Positions 36,539 to 46,263 of a DNA stretch of 64,000 bases are shown here, one piece after another; position 1 is the first letter of the stretch, and each line of letters opens with the position of its first letter. Made by a program: the position numbers and the translations under genes. Under the pieces are notes generated by a model. That model ran no database searches and had not been told where the DNA came from. It saw only the letters and a list, made by a program, of their open reading frames with translations. The DNA comes from Methylohalomonas sp034521715. Its GTDB lineage: Bacteria > Pseudomonadota > Gammaproteobacteria > Methylohalomonadales > Methylohalomonadaceae. The stretch covers positions 310,001-374,000 of the forward strand of contig JAXHLY010000003.1 in NCBI GenBank assembly GCA_034521715.1, read 5' to 3'.

Positions 36539-37259
36539 CGCGTACGCTAGCGGGCCGCGTATTATTGTTGCACTGGATTATCCCGCCGCGGCGCCGGCAC
36601 TGGCCCTGGCCGACAGCCTGGATCCATCGCGCTGCCGGCTGAAGGTCGGCAAGGAATTGTTCGTTGCTGCCGGACCCGGACTGGTACGGGAACTGGTGGG
36701 GCGTGACTATGATGTGTTTCTGGACCTGAAATTTCATGATATTCCGGCCACGGTCGCGGCCGCCTGCCATGCGGCCGCCGAACTCGACGTATGGATGCTG
36801 AATGTTCACGCCAGCGGCGGCCGGCGCATGCTCGAGGCCGCCACCGACGCCGTCAGGCAGTTGGAACACAAGCCGCTGTTGATCGGGGTGACGGTATTGA
36901 CGAGCATGTCGGCACAGGACTTTGCCGAACTCGGCCATAAGCGTGACATCCCGGGCCAGGTTATGACCCTGGCGACGCTGTGCGAGGCGTGCGGGCTGGA
37001 TGGCGTGGTCTGTTCGGCCCGGGAGGCGGACATGCTGCGCCGGGAAATGCCACGTGATTTCCGGCTGGTGACACCGGGCATCCGTCCGGCCGGCAGCGAT
37101 GCCGGCGATCAGCGCCGCGTCCTGACGCCTGCAGAAGCTATCCGTGCCGGGGTGGATTACCTGGTCATCGGCCGGCCGATTACCGCGGCCGCCGATCCGC
37201 TCGCGGCGCTGCAATCGATCGAACAGGAAATCGCCACCGCTGCAGAGGAAGTTGTGTGA
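36531..37259 (+). CDS. pyrF: Orotidine-5'-phosphate decarboxylase
   Basis: Makes UMP from OMP; 242 residues. RIIVALDYPAAAPALALAD opens the barrel, and the catalytic Lys/Asp cluster is DVFLDLKFHDIPATVAAACH. LVTPGIRPAGSDAGDQRRVL binds the phosphate side and DYLVIGRPITAAADP closes it. The start is GTG at 36531, inside the end of lapB. Its stop overlaps the mfd start as GTGA, so lapA-lapB-pyrF-mfd-csiV is one tightly packed run. Confidence 0.96.
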   Translation: MNNAYASGPRIIVALDYPAAAPALALADSLDPSRCRLKVGKELFVAAGPGLVRELVGRDYDVFLDLKFHDIPATVAAACHAAAELDVWMLNVHASGGRRMLEAATDAVRQLEHKPLLIGVTVLTSMSAQDFAELGHKRDIPGQVMTLATLCEACGLDGVVCSAREADMLRREMPRDFRLVTPGIRPAGSDAGDQRRVLTPAEAIRAGVDYLVIGRPITAAADPLAALQSIEQEIATAAEEVV

Positions 37260-40200
37260 GCCGTATCAGTCCGCTGTCACCGCCGTCACCCCCCGCAGCC
37301 GGATACACCGCCCACTGGACGCGGCTGGCCGGCAGCAGCCGTGCACTGGCCCTGGCGGCGCTGGCGGAGTCCGCCGCCCGGCCGGTGCTGGTGCTGGCGC
37401 CGGACAGCCTGACCGCGCAGCGACTGGTGGATGAACTGCGATTTTACCGCGCGGACGAAGACGCCTGGCCGATCCTGCTGTTCCCGGACTGGGAAACGCT
37501 GCCGTACGATATTTTCTCGCCTTACCAGGACATAGTTTCCGAACGCCTGGCGGCACTGGTGCGCCTGCCCGATATGCATCACGGTATTCTCGTGGCGCCG
37601 GTCAACACGGTTATGCACCGGCTGCCGCCGCGCGAATACCTGCTCGCCCACAGCCTGGACCTGGCGGTCGGTCAGCAGCTCGATGTAGGCGCGTTCCGCC
37701 GCCGTTTGACCGACAGCGGTTACCGGATTGTTTCGCAGGTCATGGAGCACGGCGACCTGGCGATACGCGGATCGATCATCGATGTGTACCCGATGGGAAC
37801 GCGGCAGCCGCTGCGTCTCGATCTGTTTGACGATCAGATCGAGACCCTGCGGGTGTTCGATCCGGAAACCCAGCGTTCGCTGGAGACCGTCAACGAGGTC
37901 CGTGTACTGCCGGCACGTGAAGTGCCGCTGGTCGACGATGCCATTGCCCGCTTCCGGGCCGGCTGGCGCGCCCGTTTCCCCGGCAATCCGAACAACTGTC
38001 CCGTCTACCGAGATGTCAGCCAGGGGCTGGCGCCGGCCGGTGTCGAGTATTACCTGCCGCTGTTTTACGACGAGACACAGTCGCTGTTTGAGTACCTCGG
38101 CGATGATGCCGTGCTGGTTGAAGTAGATGATATAAGCTCGGCGGCCGCGGGTTTCTGGGAAGATATCGAATCACGTTATGAATCCGGCCGCCATGATATC
38201 GAACGGCCGTTACTGCCGCCGGCGGAGATATTTTTCGATCCAGCCCGGCTCGAACAGCACATCAGCCTGCAGCCGCGTATCCGTATCCATGCTGTCGGCG
38301 GGCCGGAAGGCGCACATGAATTCGCCTGTACCGTGCCCACCCAGTTGCCGATCGATGCCCGTGCCGCGAAACCATTGGGGATTTTGCAGCGTTTCACTGA
38401 CCAATTCGACGGCCGCCTGCTGCTGGTTGCCGAGTCCGGCGGTCGCCGCGAAACCCTGATGGACCTGCTGCAGCATCACCACATGAAACCGCAACTGGTG
38501 AATGACTGGCAGGCTTTTATCGACGGCAATGAAAAACTGGCGCTGACGGTGGCGACCTTGGAACAGGGCGCGCAGATCGAGGATCCGCGGGTCGCGGTGA
38601 TTGCAGAATCGCAGCTGTTCGGCGAGCGCGCACAGCAGCGGCGCATGCGCCGGCGCTCCAGGCGCGATCCCGACAGCATCGTCCGCAACCTGACCGAACT
38701 GACCGACGGTGCGCCGGTTGTGCACGAGGAACACGGTGTCGGCCGTTACGCCGGTCTGCAGCGCCTGACGGTCAACGGTATCGAATCGGAATTCATCATG
38801 CTCGAATACGCCGGCGGCGACAAACTCTATGTACCGGTGGCGAGTCTTGATCTCATCAGCCGCTATACCGGCGCCGATCCGGAATATGCGCCGCTGCACA
38901 AGCTCGGCAGCGGTCAGTGGGAGAAGGCACGGCACAAGGCCGCCCGGCGCGTCCACGATGTCGCCGCCGAACTCCTGGACCTCTATGCCAGGCGAGCGGC
39001 GCGCGAGGGGGTCAGTCAGCCGATCGATGAAGACTCCTACCATGCATTCGTGCAGGGTTTCCCGTTTGAAGAGACCCCCGGCCAGCTGGATGCCATTGAG
39101 GCGGTGCTCGATGATCTGAAAAGCAGCAAGCCCATGGATCGTCTGGTCTGCGGTGATTCCGGTTTCGGCAAGACCGAGGTGGCGCTGCGGGCGGCCTTCA
39201 TAGCCGTGGAGAATGGTTACCAGGTCGCCATTCTGGTACCGACGACACTGCTGGCGCAGCAGCATTACCAGACATTCCGCGACCGCTTTGCCGACTGGCC
39301 GGTACAGGTTGAACTACTGTCGCGTTTCCGTAGTACCACAGAACACAACGACACGCCTGAAAGGCTTGCAGGATGGCAGGGTCGATATCGTTATCGGTAC
39401 ACACAAGCTGCTGCAGTCGAACGTCAAGTACAAACGCCTGGGACTGGTGATCATCGACGAGGAACACCGCTTCGGTGTGCGCCAGAAGGAAAAAATCAAG
39501 GCCCTGCGCAGTGATGTCGACATTCTTACGTTAACGGCGACGCCGATACCGCGGACGCTGAACATGGCATTGACGGATCTGCGCGATATGTCGATTATTG
39601 CCACGCCCCCTTTGAGACGTCTGGCCGTTAAGACATTCGTACGTGAATGGGACGATGGCCTGTTGCGCGAAGCCCTGTTACGCGAGATCAAGCGTGGCGG
39701 CCAGGTGTACTTTCTGCATAACAAGGTCGAGACAATCGACAAGATGGCCAAACAGATCGAGGATCTGATGCCCGAGGCGCGTGTGCGTATCGCCCACGGT
39801 CAGATGCCGGAGAAACAGCTGGAACAGGTGATGCTGGATTTCTATCACCGGCGTTTCAACGTGCTGGTCTGCACGACGATTATTGAAACCGGTATCGACG
39901 TGCCCAGTGCCAATACGATCATCATCAACCGTGCCGATCGTTTCGGCCTGGCGCAGCTTTATCAGTTGCGCGGCCGGGTCGGACGATCGCATCATCGTGC
40001 CTACGCCTATCTGGTCGTACCGTCGCGCCGCGCCATGAGTGCCGATGCCGTCAAGCGGCTTGAAGCGATCGAATCGCTGGAAGAGCTTGGCATCGGTTTC
40101 ACGCTCGCCACGCATGACCTGGAAATCCGTGGCGCCGGCGAAATCCTCGGCGAGGAGCAAAGCGGTCAAATTCACGAGATCGGTTTCGGCCTGTACATGG

Positions 40201-40721
40201 ACATGCTGGAGCGTGCCGTGACCGCACTGAAGGCCGGCAAGCAGCCACAGCTTGATCGGCCGCTGGATACCGGCACCGAAATCAATCTTGCCATTCCGGC
40301 CCTGCTGCCCGAGGATTATCTGCCGGACGTGCATGCCCGGCTGATACTTTATAAGCGCATTGCCAGCGCCAGGGACATGGAAGAACTCAATGATCTGAAA
40401 GAGGAAGTGATCGATCGTTTCGGGCCGCTGCCGGAGCCGGCCGTCAACCTGTTCCGCCAGACCCGGATCAAGCTGAAAGCCAGGCCGCTGGGGGTGAGGA
40501 AGATCGATCTTGGTACCAGCGGTGGCCGGATCCAGTTCGATGAACAGGCAACTGGCGTCGACCCGCAGAGAATCGTGAATCTGCTCAAGCACCAGCCCCA
40601 GACCTATCGCTTCGATGGTCCCGACAAGTTGCGCATCATGGCGGATTTACCGGAAGCCGACATGCGTTTCAAGCTGTTGCATGATTTGCTCGATGAACTG
40701 ACAACAAGGGATGCTGCCTGA
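37256..40721 (+). CDS. mfd: Transcription-repair coupling factor (frameshifted)
   Basis: An ATP-driven translocase of about 1154 residues that removes stalled RNA polymerase and recruits UvrA. The UvrB-like domains come first (WETLPYDIFSPYQDIVSERL), then the CarD-like RNA polymerase interaction domain (VHEEHGVGRYAGLQRL, MLEYAGGDKLYVPVASLDLI). The Walker A motif reads CGDSGFGKTEVA, with Ser where Val is usual. One extra C near 39355 breaks the frame; removing it gives NDTLKGLQDGRVDIVIGTHK. The DEEH box and the helicase motifs after it are intact. The GTG start overlaps pyrF. Confidence 0.96.
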
Positions 40722-41322
40722 TGGCCTGTAAAAGACTGCAGATAATAATCATGGCCGTTTTTTTCGCGCTGGCCGGTTCGGGCGCGGCGGCGGAAAACCG
40801 TTATCAGGTCGAAGTGCATTATTTTCGAGCATCTCATCATGGATGATGGCGGCGAAATCTGGCCGGAGAAAGACGAGCGTCCGCAGTGGGATAATGCCCT
40901 GGCGATTTTCAGGGATGCGAACGATAGCCGGTTCACGCCATTGTCATCGTCCCGTTACAAGATGAGCGGTATCTACCGCGTGTTACGTTCCTCGCAGGGT
41001 TACCGGCCGATCCTGCACCTTGCCTGGGAACAGGCCGGCCTGCCATCCTCGCGGGCGCGCCCGGTCTACGTGGCCAGCGACAACGGCCAGGTGGAAGGGA
41101 CGCTGAAACTGGAGCAATCGCGTTTCCTGCATATCGAGATGGATCTGGTTTATCCGTTCGGCGATCAGCGCCGACCGCTATGCGCATCTAAAAGAACGCC
41201 GGCGGTTGAAACTGAAGGAGTTGCATTATTTCGACAACCCGGTCTTCGGCGCCGTCGTGCAGGTCACCCGGGCGGGAGGAGTGAATTGTAAATCGGGATT
41301 TCTTATTCGGTTTATTGGTTGA
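40721..41322 (+). CDS. csiV: CsiV-family periplasmic protein (two frameshifts)
   Basis: A secreted protein of about 199 residues. The signal peptide runs to GSGAAA near residue 24. The family's opening, YQVEVIIFEHLIMDDGGE, appears after removing one extra base near 40820. The middle (YKMSGIYRVLRSSQGYRPIL) and end (ERRRLKLKELHYFDNPVFGA) are joined by removing another extra base near 41170. In Vibrio cholerae CsiV binds peptidoglycan and is needed for type VI secretion and wall stability; in other species the role is unknown. The start overlaps the mfd stop as TGATG. The last residues run into a repeat. Confidence 0.85.
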
Positions 41323-41425
41323 CTGGTTAAATTAGGCAGGGAATTTTTCGCGGTTCTCGATCCAGGATACAACCGAACACCAATTAACCAGTTAACTAAT
41401 TAACTAATCAACCGGTAAACCAGTG
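41310..41425. repeat. Inverted TTAACCAGTTAACTAATT-type repeat
   Basis: Low-complexity spacer between the convergent csiV and MTI phosphorylase genes. The left part has TTGGTTGACTGGTTAA; the right part has CAATTAACCAGTTAACTAAT and AATCAACCGGTAAACCAGT. The two sides are roughly inverse and could pair. The csiV stop codon lies inside it. Similar words, GGTTACTGGTT, occur at 27740-27780. Confidence 0.65.
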
Positions 41426-41430
41426 ATCGG

Positions 41431-42198
41431 TCACTTTTCCTCTACCGTCGCTTTATCGAGCAACGGAATCGCCGCTTCCAGTAATTGCATGACCTTCTGC
41501 ATGCCGGTTTCCAGCGTCAGGGCGATGGCTTCCATGGTGATGAGTTCGGTACCGCGGCCGGCGGCCCAGTTGGCGACCACGCAGCAACTGGCGTAGTCCA
41601 TCTCCAGTTCGCGCGCCAGGGCGGCCTCGGGCATGCCGGTCATGCCGACCAGATCGCAGCCGTCGTGCATCAGCCTGTCGATCTCGGCGGCAGTCTCCAG
41701 CCGTGGTCCCTGTGTGGCGGCGTATGTAGCGGCACCGTAGATCTACCAGTTCGGCCTGATCGCCCGCCTTGATCAGCAGCCTGCCGCAGGCCGTTCGCTG
41801 TAAGGGCAGGTGAAATCGATATGGGTGATGTGACTGAGACCATCCTCGTAAAAGGTATGGCCGCGGCCCCATGTATAGTCGATGATCTGATCCGGGATCA
41901 CCAGCCGGCCGGGATACATTTCATCGGTGATACCGCCGACAGCGTTAACGGCAATAACCTTGCGGATATTGTTGTCGTATAGCGCCCATAGATTGGCACG
42001 GTAATTCACCTTATGCGGCGGTATTGTATGAGGATTGCCGTGGCGCGGCAGGAATACCAGTTCATGACCTGCATAGGTGCCAAAGGTCAGCACACCCGAG
42101 GGCTCACCATAGGGTGTCTTGTAAACCTCCTGTCCGGTGATCCTGAGTCCCGGTAAGGAGGTCAGGCCTGAACCACCGATAATCGCCAGTTGTGTCAT
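41431..42198 (-). CDS. S-methyl-5'-thioinosine phosphorylase (two compensating frameshifts)
   Basis: A purine-nucleoside phosphorylase family protein of about 255 residues. The N-terminal part (LAIIGGSGLTSLPGLRI, FLPRHGNPHTIPPHKVNYRAN) has the phosphate-site RHG and the IPPHKVNYRAN motif. The part from about 41800 to 41735 is in another frame (LLIKAGDQAEL), after which the original frame returns with AATYAATQGPRLETAAEIDRL and the key MTGMPEAALARELEMDY. One missing and one extra base explain this. Relatives act on methylthioadenosine or, as in Pseudomonas, on methylthioinosine; mtaD in the window favours methylthioinosine. It starts immediately after the hpt stop. Confidence 0.88.
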
Positions 42199-42783
42199 TT
42201 ACATTCCTTTGACCGCGTAAATGCCGGGTAAATTTCTCAGATAACCCTTGTAATCCATGCCACAGCCGAAGACATAGCGATTCGGTACTGTGACACCGGT
42301 GAAGTCGGCCTGTTTAAGGCCGTCATCACGGTTGACCTGTTTGTCGACCAGCACGGCGGTAAGCACTTCACTGGCACCGGCCCCGTGACATGACGCCACA
42401 ACCGCCTTTAGTGTATGCCCTTCATCAAGAATATCGTCGATTAACAGCACGCTGCGCCCGTTCAGATCCCCCGGCTCCCGGAGCCAGTGCAGTTTGCCGC
42501 CGCTGGTATTCTCACGATAACGACTGGCGTGCACATAGTCGACCTGTAACGGGAAATCGAGACGTGTGAGTAATGACGCCGTCGGGATGATACCGCCGAT
42601 CAACACACTGAGTACGAGCGGATTGTGACCCGCGAGACGTTGGCCGATTGCCGCCGCCATTTGGTCAACAGCCCGTTCGACCTGTTCCCGCGTATACAGG
42701 CAGTCCGCCTGGGCACGAACAGTCTTTATTTCCTCAATGTTAACCGGTCTGTCAGACACTTGAGCAGTCGCCCCTGGAATCAT
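42199..42783 (-). CDS. hpt: Hypoxanthine-guanine phosphoribosyltransferase
   Basis: Salvages hypoxanthine and guanine to IMP and GMP with PRPP; 194 residues. The PRPP-binding motif is RSVLLIDDILDEGHTLKAVV. VLSVLIGGIIPTASLLTRLD forms the earlier loop and the base-binding end reads PNRYVFGCGMDYKGYLRNLPG. It is followed directly (TAA then ATG) by the MTI phosphorylase, whose reaction releases hypoxanthine. This pairing gives a short salvage unit. Confidence 0.95.
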   Translation of the reverse strand: MIPGATAQVSDRPVNIEEIKTVRAQADCLYTREQVERAVDQMAAAIGQRLAGHNPLVLSVLIGGIIPTASLLTRLDFPLQVDYVHASRYRENTSGGKLHWLREPGDLNGRSVLLIDDILDEGHTLKAVVASCHGAGASEVLTAVLVDKQVNRDDGLKQADFTGVTVPNRYVFGCGMDYKGYLRNLPGIYAVKGM

Positions 42784-43646
42784 TCATCAAGCTGCATGCG
42801 GCCGGACCGATCGCGCGCGAACTGCATGGCGGCGCGGCCGCTACGTGAGCCGTGCTCCAGCGCCCACTGCAGCGCAAGACGGCGGGTCTCATCATCCACT
42901 TTCCGGATACCGAAGTGATTCAGCCAGTGACTGACGATGTGCAGGTAATCATCCTGTGAAAACGGATGAAATGCCAGCCACAGGCCAAAACGTTCAGACA
43001 GCGAAATCTTTTCTTCCACGGCTTCACCGTAATGCAGCTCGCCGTCGATAATGCCACTGTCCTGATTGTCCTGCTGGTATTCCGGCAGCAGGTGTCGGCG
43101 GTTCGATGTAGCATAGATCAGCAGATTATCCGGTATGCGGCTTAAACTGCCGTCGATGGTGACCTTGAGGGCCTTGTAACCGGGGTCGCCCGCCTCGAAC
43201 GACAGGTCATCGCAATAGATAATGTAACGGTAATCATCGGCGGGCAACTGCTCGACGATGGCCGGCAGGTCGCCGAGCAGGGATTTCTCGACTTCCACCA
43301 GGCGCAGGCCCTGATCGGCGAATTCGTTGAGCAGGGCCTTGAGCAGTGATGATTTGCCGGTACCGCGCGGGCCCCACAGCAGGGCGTTATTAGCCGGCAG
43401 ACCGGCCAGGAACTGGCGGGTGTTACGGACGATACGGTTTTTCTGGCGTTCGATACACAGCAGATCATCAAGCCGGACCGGTGCTATATCCCTGACGGGC
43501 TGCAGCGCACCACGATAGCCCTGGTGCACCCAGCGGAATGCCGGCGACTCATCTGCGCCGGTGTTTTCCGCAGCCGGCGGCAACAGACTTTCTATCCGGT
43601 CAAGCAGGGCATTGGCCCGGCTGAAAAATGTTTCCTGTTCTGACAT
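42780..43646 (-). CDS. DUF815-family AAA+ ATPase
   Basis: A predicted ATPase of 288 residues. The Walker A motif is LLWGPRGTGKSSLLKALLNE near residue 95, Walker B is YRYIIYCDDLSFEAGD, and IYATSNRRHLLPEY resembles sensor 1. The C-terminal lid has SERFGLWLAFHPFSQDDYL. This conserved family is often called DUF815 and has no clear role. I use the ATG at 43646; a GTG at 43670 in frame is also possible. Its stop overlaps the hpt start by four bases (ATGA), which suggests co-transcription. Confidence 0.9.
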   Translation of the reverse strand: MSEQETFFSRANALLDRIESLLPPAAENTGADESPAFRWVHQGYRGALQPVRDIAPVRLDDLLCIERQKNRIVRNTRQFLAGLPANNALLWGPRGTGKSSLLKALLNEFADQGLRLVEVEKSLLGDLPAIVEQLPADDYRYIIYCDDLSFEAGDPGYKALKVTIDGSLSRIPDNLLIYATSNRRHLLPEYQQDNQDSGIIDGELHYGEAVEEKISLSERFGLWLAFHPFSQDDYLHIVSHWLNHFGIRKVDDETRRLALQWALEHGSRSGRAAMQFARDRSGRMQLDE

Positions 43647-43765
43647 GGTCCAGGTGGCAAGGTGGGACAAACCAAGCCACAGACTTTAACGAATTTTCTC
43701 CGGCACAGGAATAGTAGCCGCAGGCCACACGGGCTTTTCAGCCGGTCACGCGTTACACTGTTGCC

Positions 43766-45241
43766 ATGAGCAGAGCATGGTATTTCAGGCGTTTCCTGCG
43801 TCTTTTATCCAGCGGGTTGCTGGTTGCCGGCTGCACGCTGCTGTTGGCAGCCGGCGAACCGGATTCGACACCGGCCGAGGGTGAAGACCGGAAACTGGTG
43901 ATCGAATTGACGATCGCCGACGCCATTGGCCCGGCCATCAGTGACTATATTCAGCGGGGCCTGGAACAGGCGGTCGAACGCCGGGCGGAAGTGGTGATAC
44001 TCAGGCTGGATACGCCGGGTGGGCTGGATACCAGCATGCGCCAGATCAACCAGGCCATTATTGATTCACCGGTACCGGTGGTAACTTACGTACATCCATC
44101 CGGAGCGCGGGCGGCGAGTGCCGGCACTTATATGCTCTATGCCTCGCATATAGCCGCCATGGCACCGGGTACCAATCTCGGTGCGGCAACGCCGGTGCAA
44201 CTGGGCGGTGGCGGCGGATTGCCGGGGCCGGCTGACCAGCCGGAAAAGCGGGACCGGGATAAGGATGGGGACCAGGATACAACGACGGATAACGGCGAAG
44301 ATACGGCGGCGGAAACTGATGAAGCGGCCTCAGCCCCGGGTGGTAGTGACGCCATGTCGCGCAAAATGATTAATGATTCCGTAGCCTATATTCGCAGCCT
44401 GGCCGAACTGCGTGGCCGCAATGCCGAGTGGGCGGAAAAGGCCGTGCGTGAGGCAGCCAGCCTGTCGGCGAATGAAGCACTGGCACGTAATGTGGTCAAT
44501 GTCATTGCCGCCAACAGCGGGGAATTGCTGGAGGCGATTGATGGCTATACGGTAACCGTCAGGGAACGCCAGGTAGAGTTGAATACGGAAAATACCACAG
44601 TTGAAAGTTTTGACCAGGACTGGCGTACCGAGCTCCTGGCAGTTATCACCAATCCTAATATTGTTTATCTGTTGATGCTGGTCGGTTTCTACGGCCTGAT
44701 CTTCGAATTGGCGAATCCCGGCTATATTCTGCCGGGAGTTACCGGTGCCATCTGCCTGATTATCGCCCTTTACGCCCTGCAGGTATTGCCGGTCAATTAC
44801 GCCGGTGTGGCGTTGATTCTGCTGGGGCTGGCCTTTATGACAGGGGAGATGTTTGTGCCGAGTTTCGGCGCACTCGGCATAGGCGGATTAATCGCATTTG
44901 TTATTGGTTCGATAATTCTTTTCGAGACAGACCGTAGCAGCTACGAGATATCCATATGGTTGATTGGATCGGCCAGTGTGTTATCGGGCCTGGTTATCAT
45001 GGCGGCGATGGGTTTGCTTATTCGATCACATCGGCGGCGTGTTGTGACAGGCTCGGAGGAAATGATCGGCAGTGTTGGCCGGGCGATAGAGGATTTCGAA
45101 GGCGAAGGGCGCGTATTTGTACACGGGGAAATCTGGCGTTGCCACAGCGACCAACGATTCCATGTCGGAGACAGTGTCCGTGTTGTCAGCCGTAATGGAC
45201 TACTGCTCGAGGTTGAGCCTTACAAGAGCGAGGAGAACTGA
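43766..45241 (+). CDS. nfeD: NfeD-family membrane serine protease
   Basis: A 491-residue membrane protease of the long NfeD (1b) type. An N-terminal signal and a ClpP-like domain (VVILRLDTPGGLDTSMRQIN, then SGARAASAGTYMLYASHIAAMAPG with the catalytic Ser) are followed by a charged, low-complexity insert (residues 150-190). Four or five membrane helices and a C-terminal OB-fold (GEIWRCHSDQRFHVGDSVRV) complete it. These proteins cleave or regulate stomatin-like partners. The slipin gene starts one base after its stop, giving the usual pair. Confidence 0.93.
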   Translation: MSRAWYFRRFLRLLSSGLLVAGCTLLLAAGEPDSTPAEGEDRKLVIELTIADAIGPAISDYIQRGLEQAVERRAEVVILRLDTPGGLDTSMRQINQAIIDSPVPVVTYVHPSGARAASAGTYMLYASHIAAMAPGTNLGAATPVQLGGGGGLPGPADQPEKRDRDKDGDQDTTTDNGEDTAAETDEAASAPGGSDAMSRKMINDSVAYIRSLAELRGRNAEWAEKAVREAASLSANEALARNVVNVIAANSGELLEAIDGYTVTVRERQVELNTENTTVESFDQDWRTELLAVITNPNIVYLLMLVGFYGLIFELANPGYILPGVTGAICLIIALYALQVLPVNYAGVALILLGLAFMTGEMFVPSFGALGIGGLIAFVIGSIILFETDRSSYEISIWLIGSASVLSGLVIMAAMGLLIRSHRRRVVTGSEEMIGSVGRAIEDFEGEGRVFVHGEIWRCHSDQRFHVGDSVRVVSRNGLLLEVEPYKSEEN

Positions 45242-45242
45242 T

Positions 45243-46010
45243 ATGCCTGCAATCATGTTTGTTGTTATTGCCGTTTTAATTTTCATCTGGTGGGCTTTTT
45301 ATATACTGCGTGAATATGAACGCGGTGTAATATTCACGCTCGGCCGTTTTACCTCGGTAAAGGGACCGGGGCTCACCTTTGTATTTCCATTGATTCAGCA
45401 GATAGAAAGGGTCGAACTGCGGATTATTACCATGGACGTGCCCAGTCAGGACGTTATTTCCCGGGATAATGTCTCGGTCAAGGTCAATGCGGTCCTGTAT
45501 TTCCGGGTTTTGGATCCGGAACGGGCGATTATCCAGATTGAAAACTATCATGTGGCCACCAGTCAGCTCGCCCAGACGACACTGCGCTCGGTGCTCGGCA
45601 AGCACGAGCTGGACGAGATGCTGTCAGAGCGCGACAAGCTGAATGCCGATATACAGCAAATTCTGGACGAGCAGACCGATGCCTGGGGCATCAAGGTGAC
45701 CAGTGTCGAAATCAAGCATGTCGATATCGACGAGAGCATGATCCGGGCTATAGCCCGCCAGGCCGAGGCCGAACGTGAACGACGGGCGCGGGTGATTAAT
45801 GCCGAGGGTGAATACCAGGCTGCGGAAAAGATCTCGCAGGCTGCCGATGTACTGGCCCGCAGCCCGCAGGCCATGCAGATACGTTACATGCAGACGCTGG
45901 CGCAGATAGCCGGTGACAAGAGCTCGGTCATCGCCTTCCCGTTGCCACTGGACATGATCAAGCCGTTGCTGGATTTGGCCGAATCATCCAAAAACACCCA
46001 GCACTCATAA
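45243..46010 (+). CDS. Slipin (SPFH/stomatin-like membrane protein)
   Basis: A 255-residue member of the SPFH superfamily. One N-terminal membrane hairpin (residues 3-19) is followed by the SPFH domain (EYERGVIFTLGRFTSVKGPG, VSVKVNAVLYFRVLDPERAI) and a coiled segment (IRAIARQAEAERERRARVIN). Slipins form oligomers that organise membrane microdomains and are partners of NfeD proteases. GAGGAG precedes the ATG at 45243. It forms a two-gene unit with nfeD. Confidence 0.95.
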   Translation: MPAIMFVVIAVLIFIWWAFYILREYERGVIFTLGRFTSVKGPGLTFVFPLIQQIERVELRIITMDVPSQDVISRDNVSVKVNAVLYFRVLDPERAIIQIENYHVATSQLAQTTLRSVLGKHELDEMLSERDKLNADIQQILDEQTDAWGIKVTSVEIKHVDIDESMIRAIARQAEAERERRARVINAEGEYQAAEKISQAADVLARSPQAMQIRYMQTLAQIAGDKSSVIAFPLPLDMIKPLLDLAESSKNTQHS

Positions 46011-46263
46011 TAAATATATATAAAACAGTCAGTTATGCTATAGTGGCCAATAGCTGAAAACCCCCGGCCGGGTACCCTGGCAGCCGTTTCGGCGGCCTGT
46101 ACAGGCTGTTGTCCCGGGCATGCAAGGGGGACGGGATTTTGCTAATCTGTCGCGCTTTCGCGGGTTTGATACTCTGGCAGGGTGCCATGCCCGTGATACC
46201 GATAGCCGGGCCCGGTTGAATTGCATACTGCACGACAACAATGATGAAGAAGAGAGGAACGAG
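46011..46263 (+). promoter_or_regulatory. glyA upstream region
   Basis: About 250 bases between slipin and glyA. An AT-rich stretch with TATGC and TATAGT (46039-46044) could be a -10 region, without a good -35. Downstream are GC-rich arms such as GGCAGCC-GGCGGCC. I looked for a glycine or tetrahydrofolate riboswitch and did not recognise one. GAGAGGAACGAG before the ATG is the ribosome-binding site. Confidence 0.35.

Noticed and set aside
46011..46263. Possible glycine or folate riboswitch upstream of glyA
   Set aside because: I could not find the core motifs of either class.
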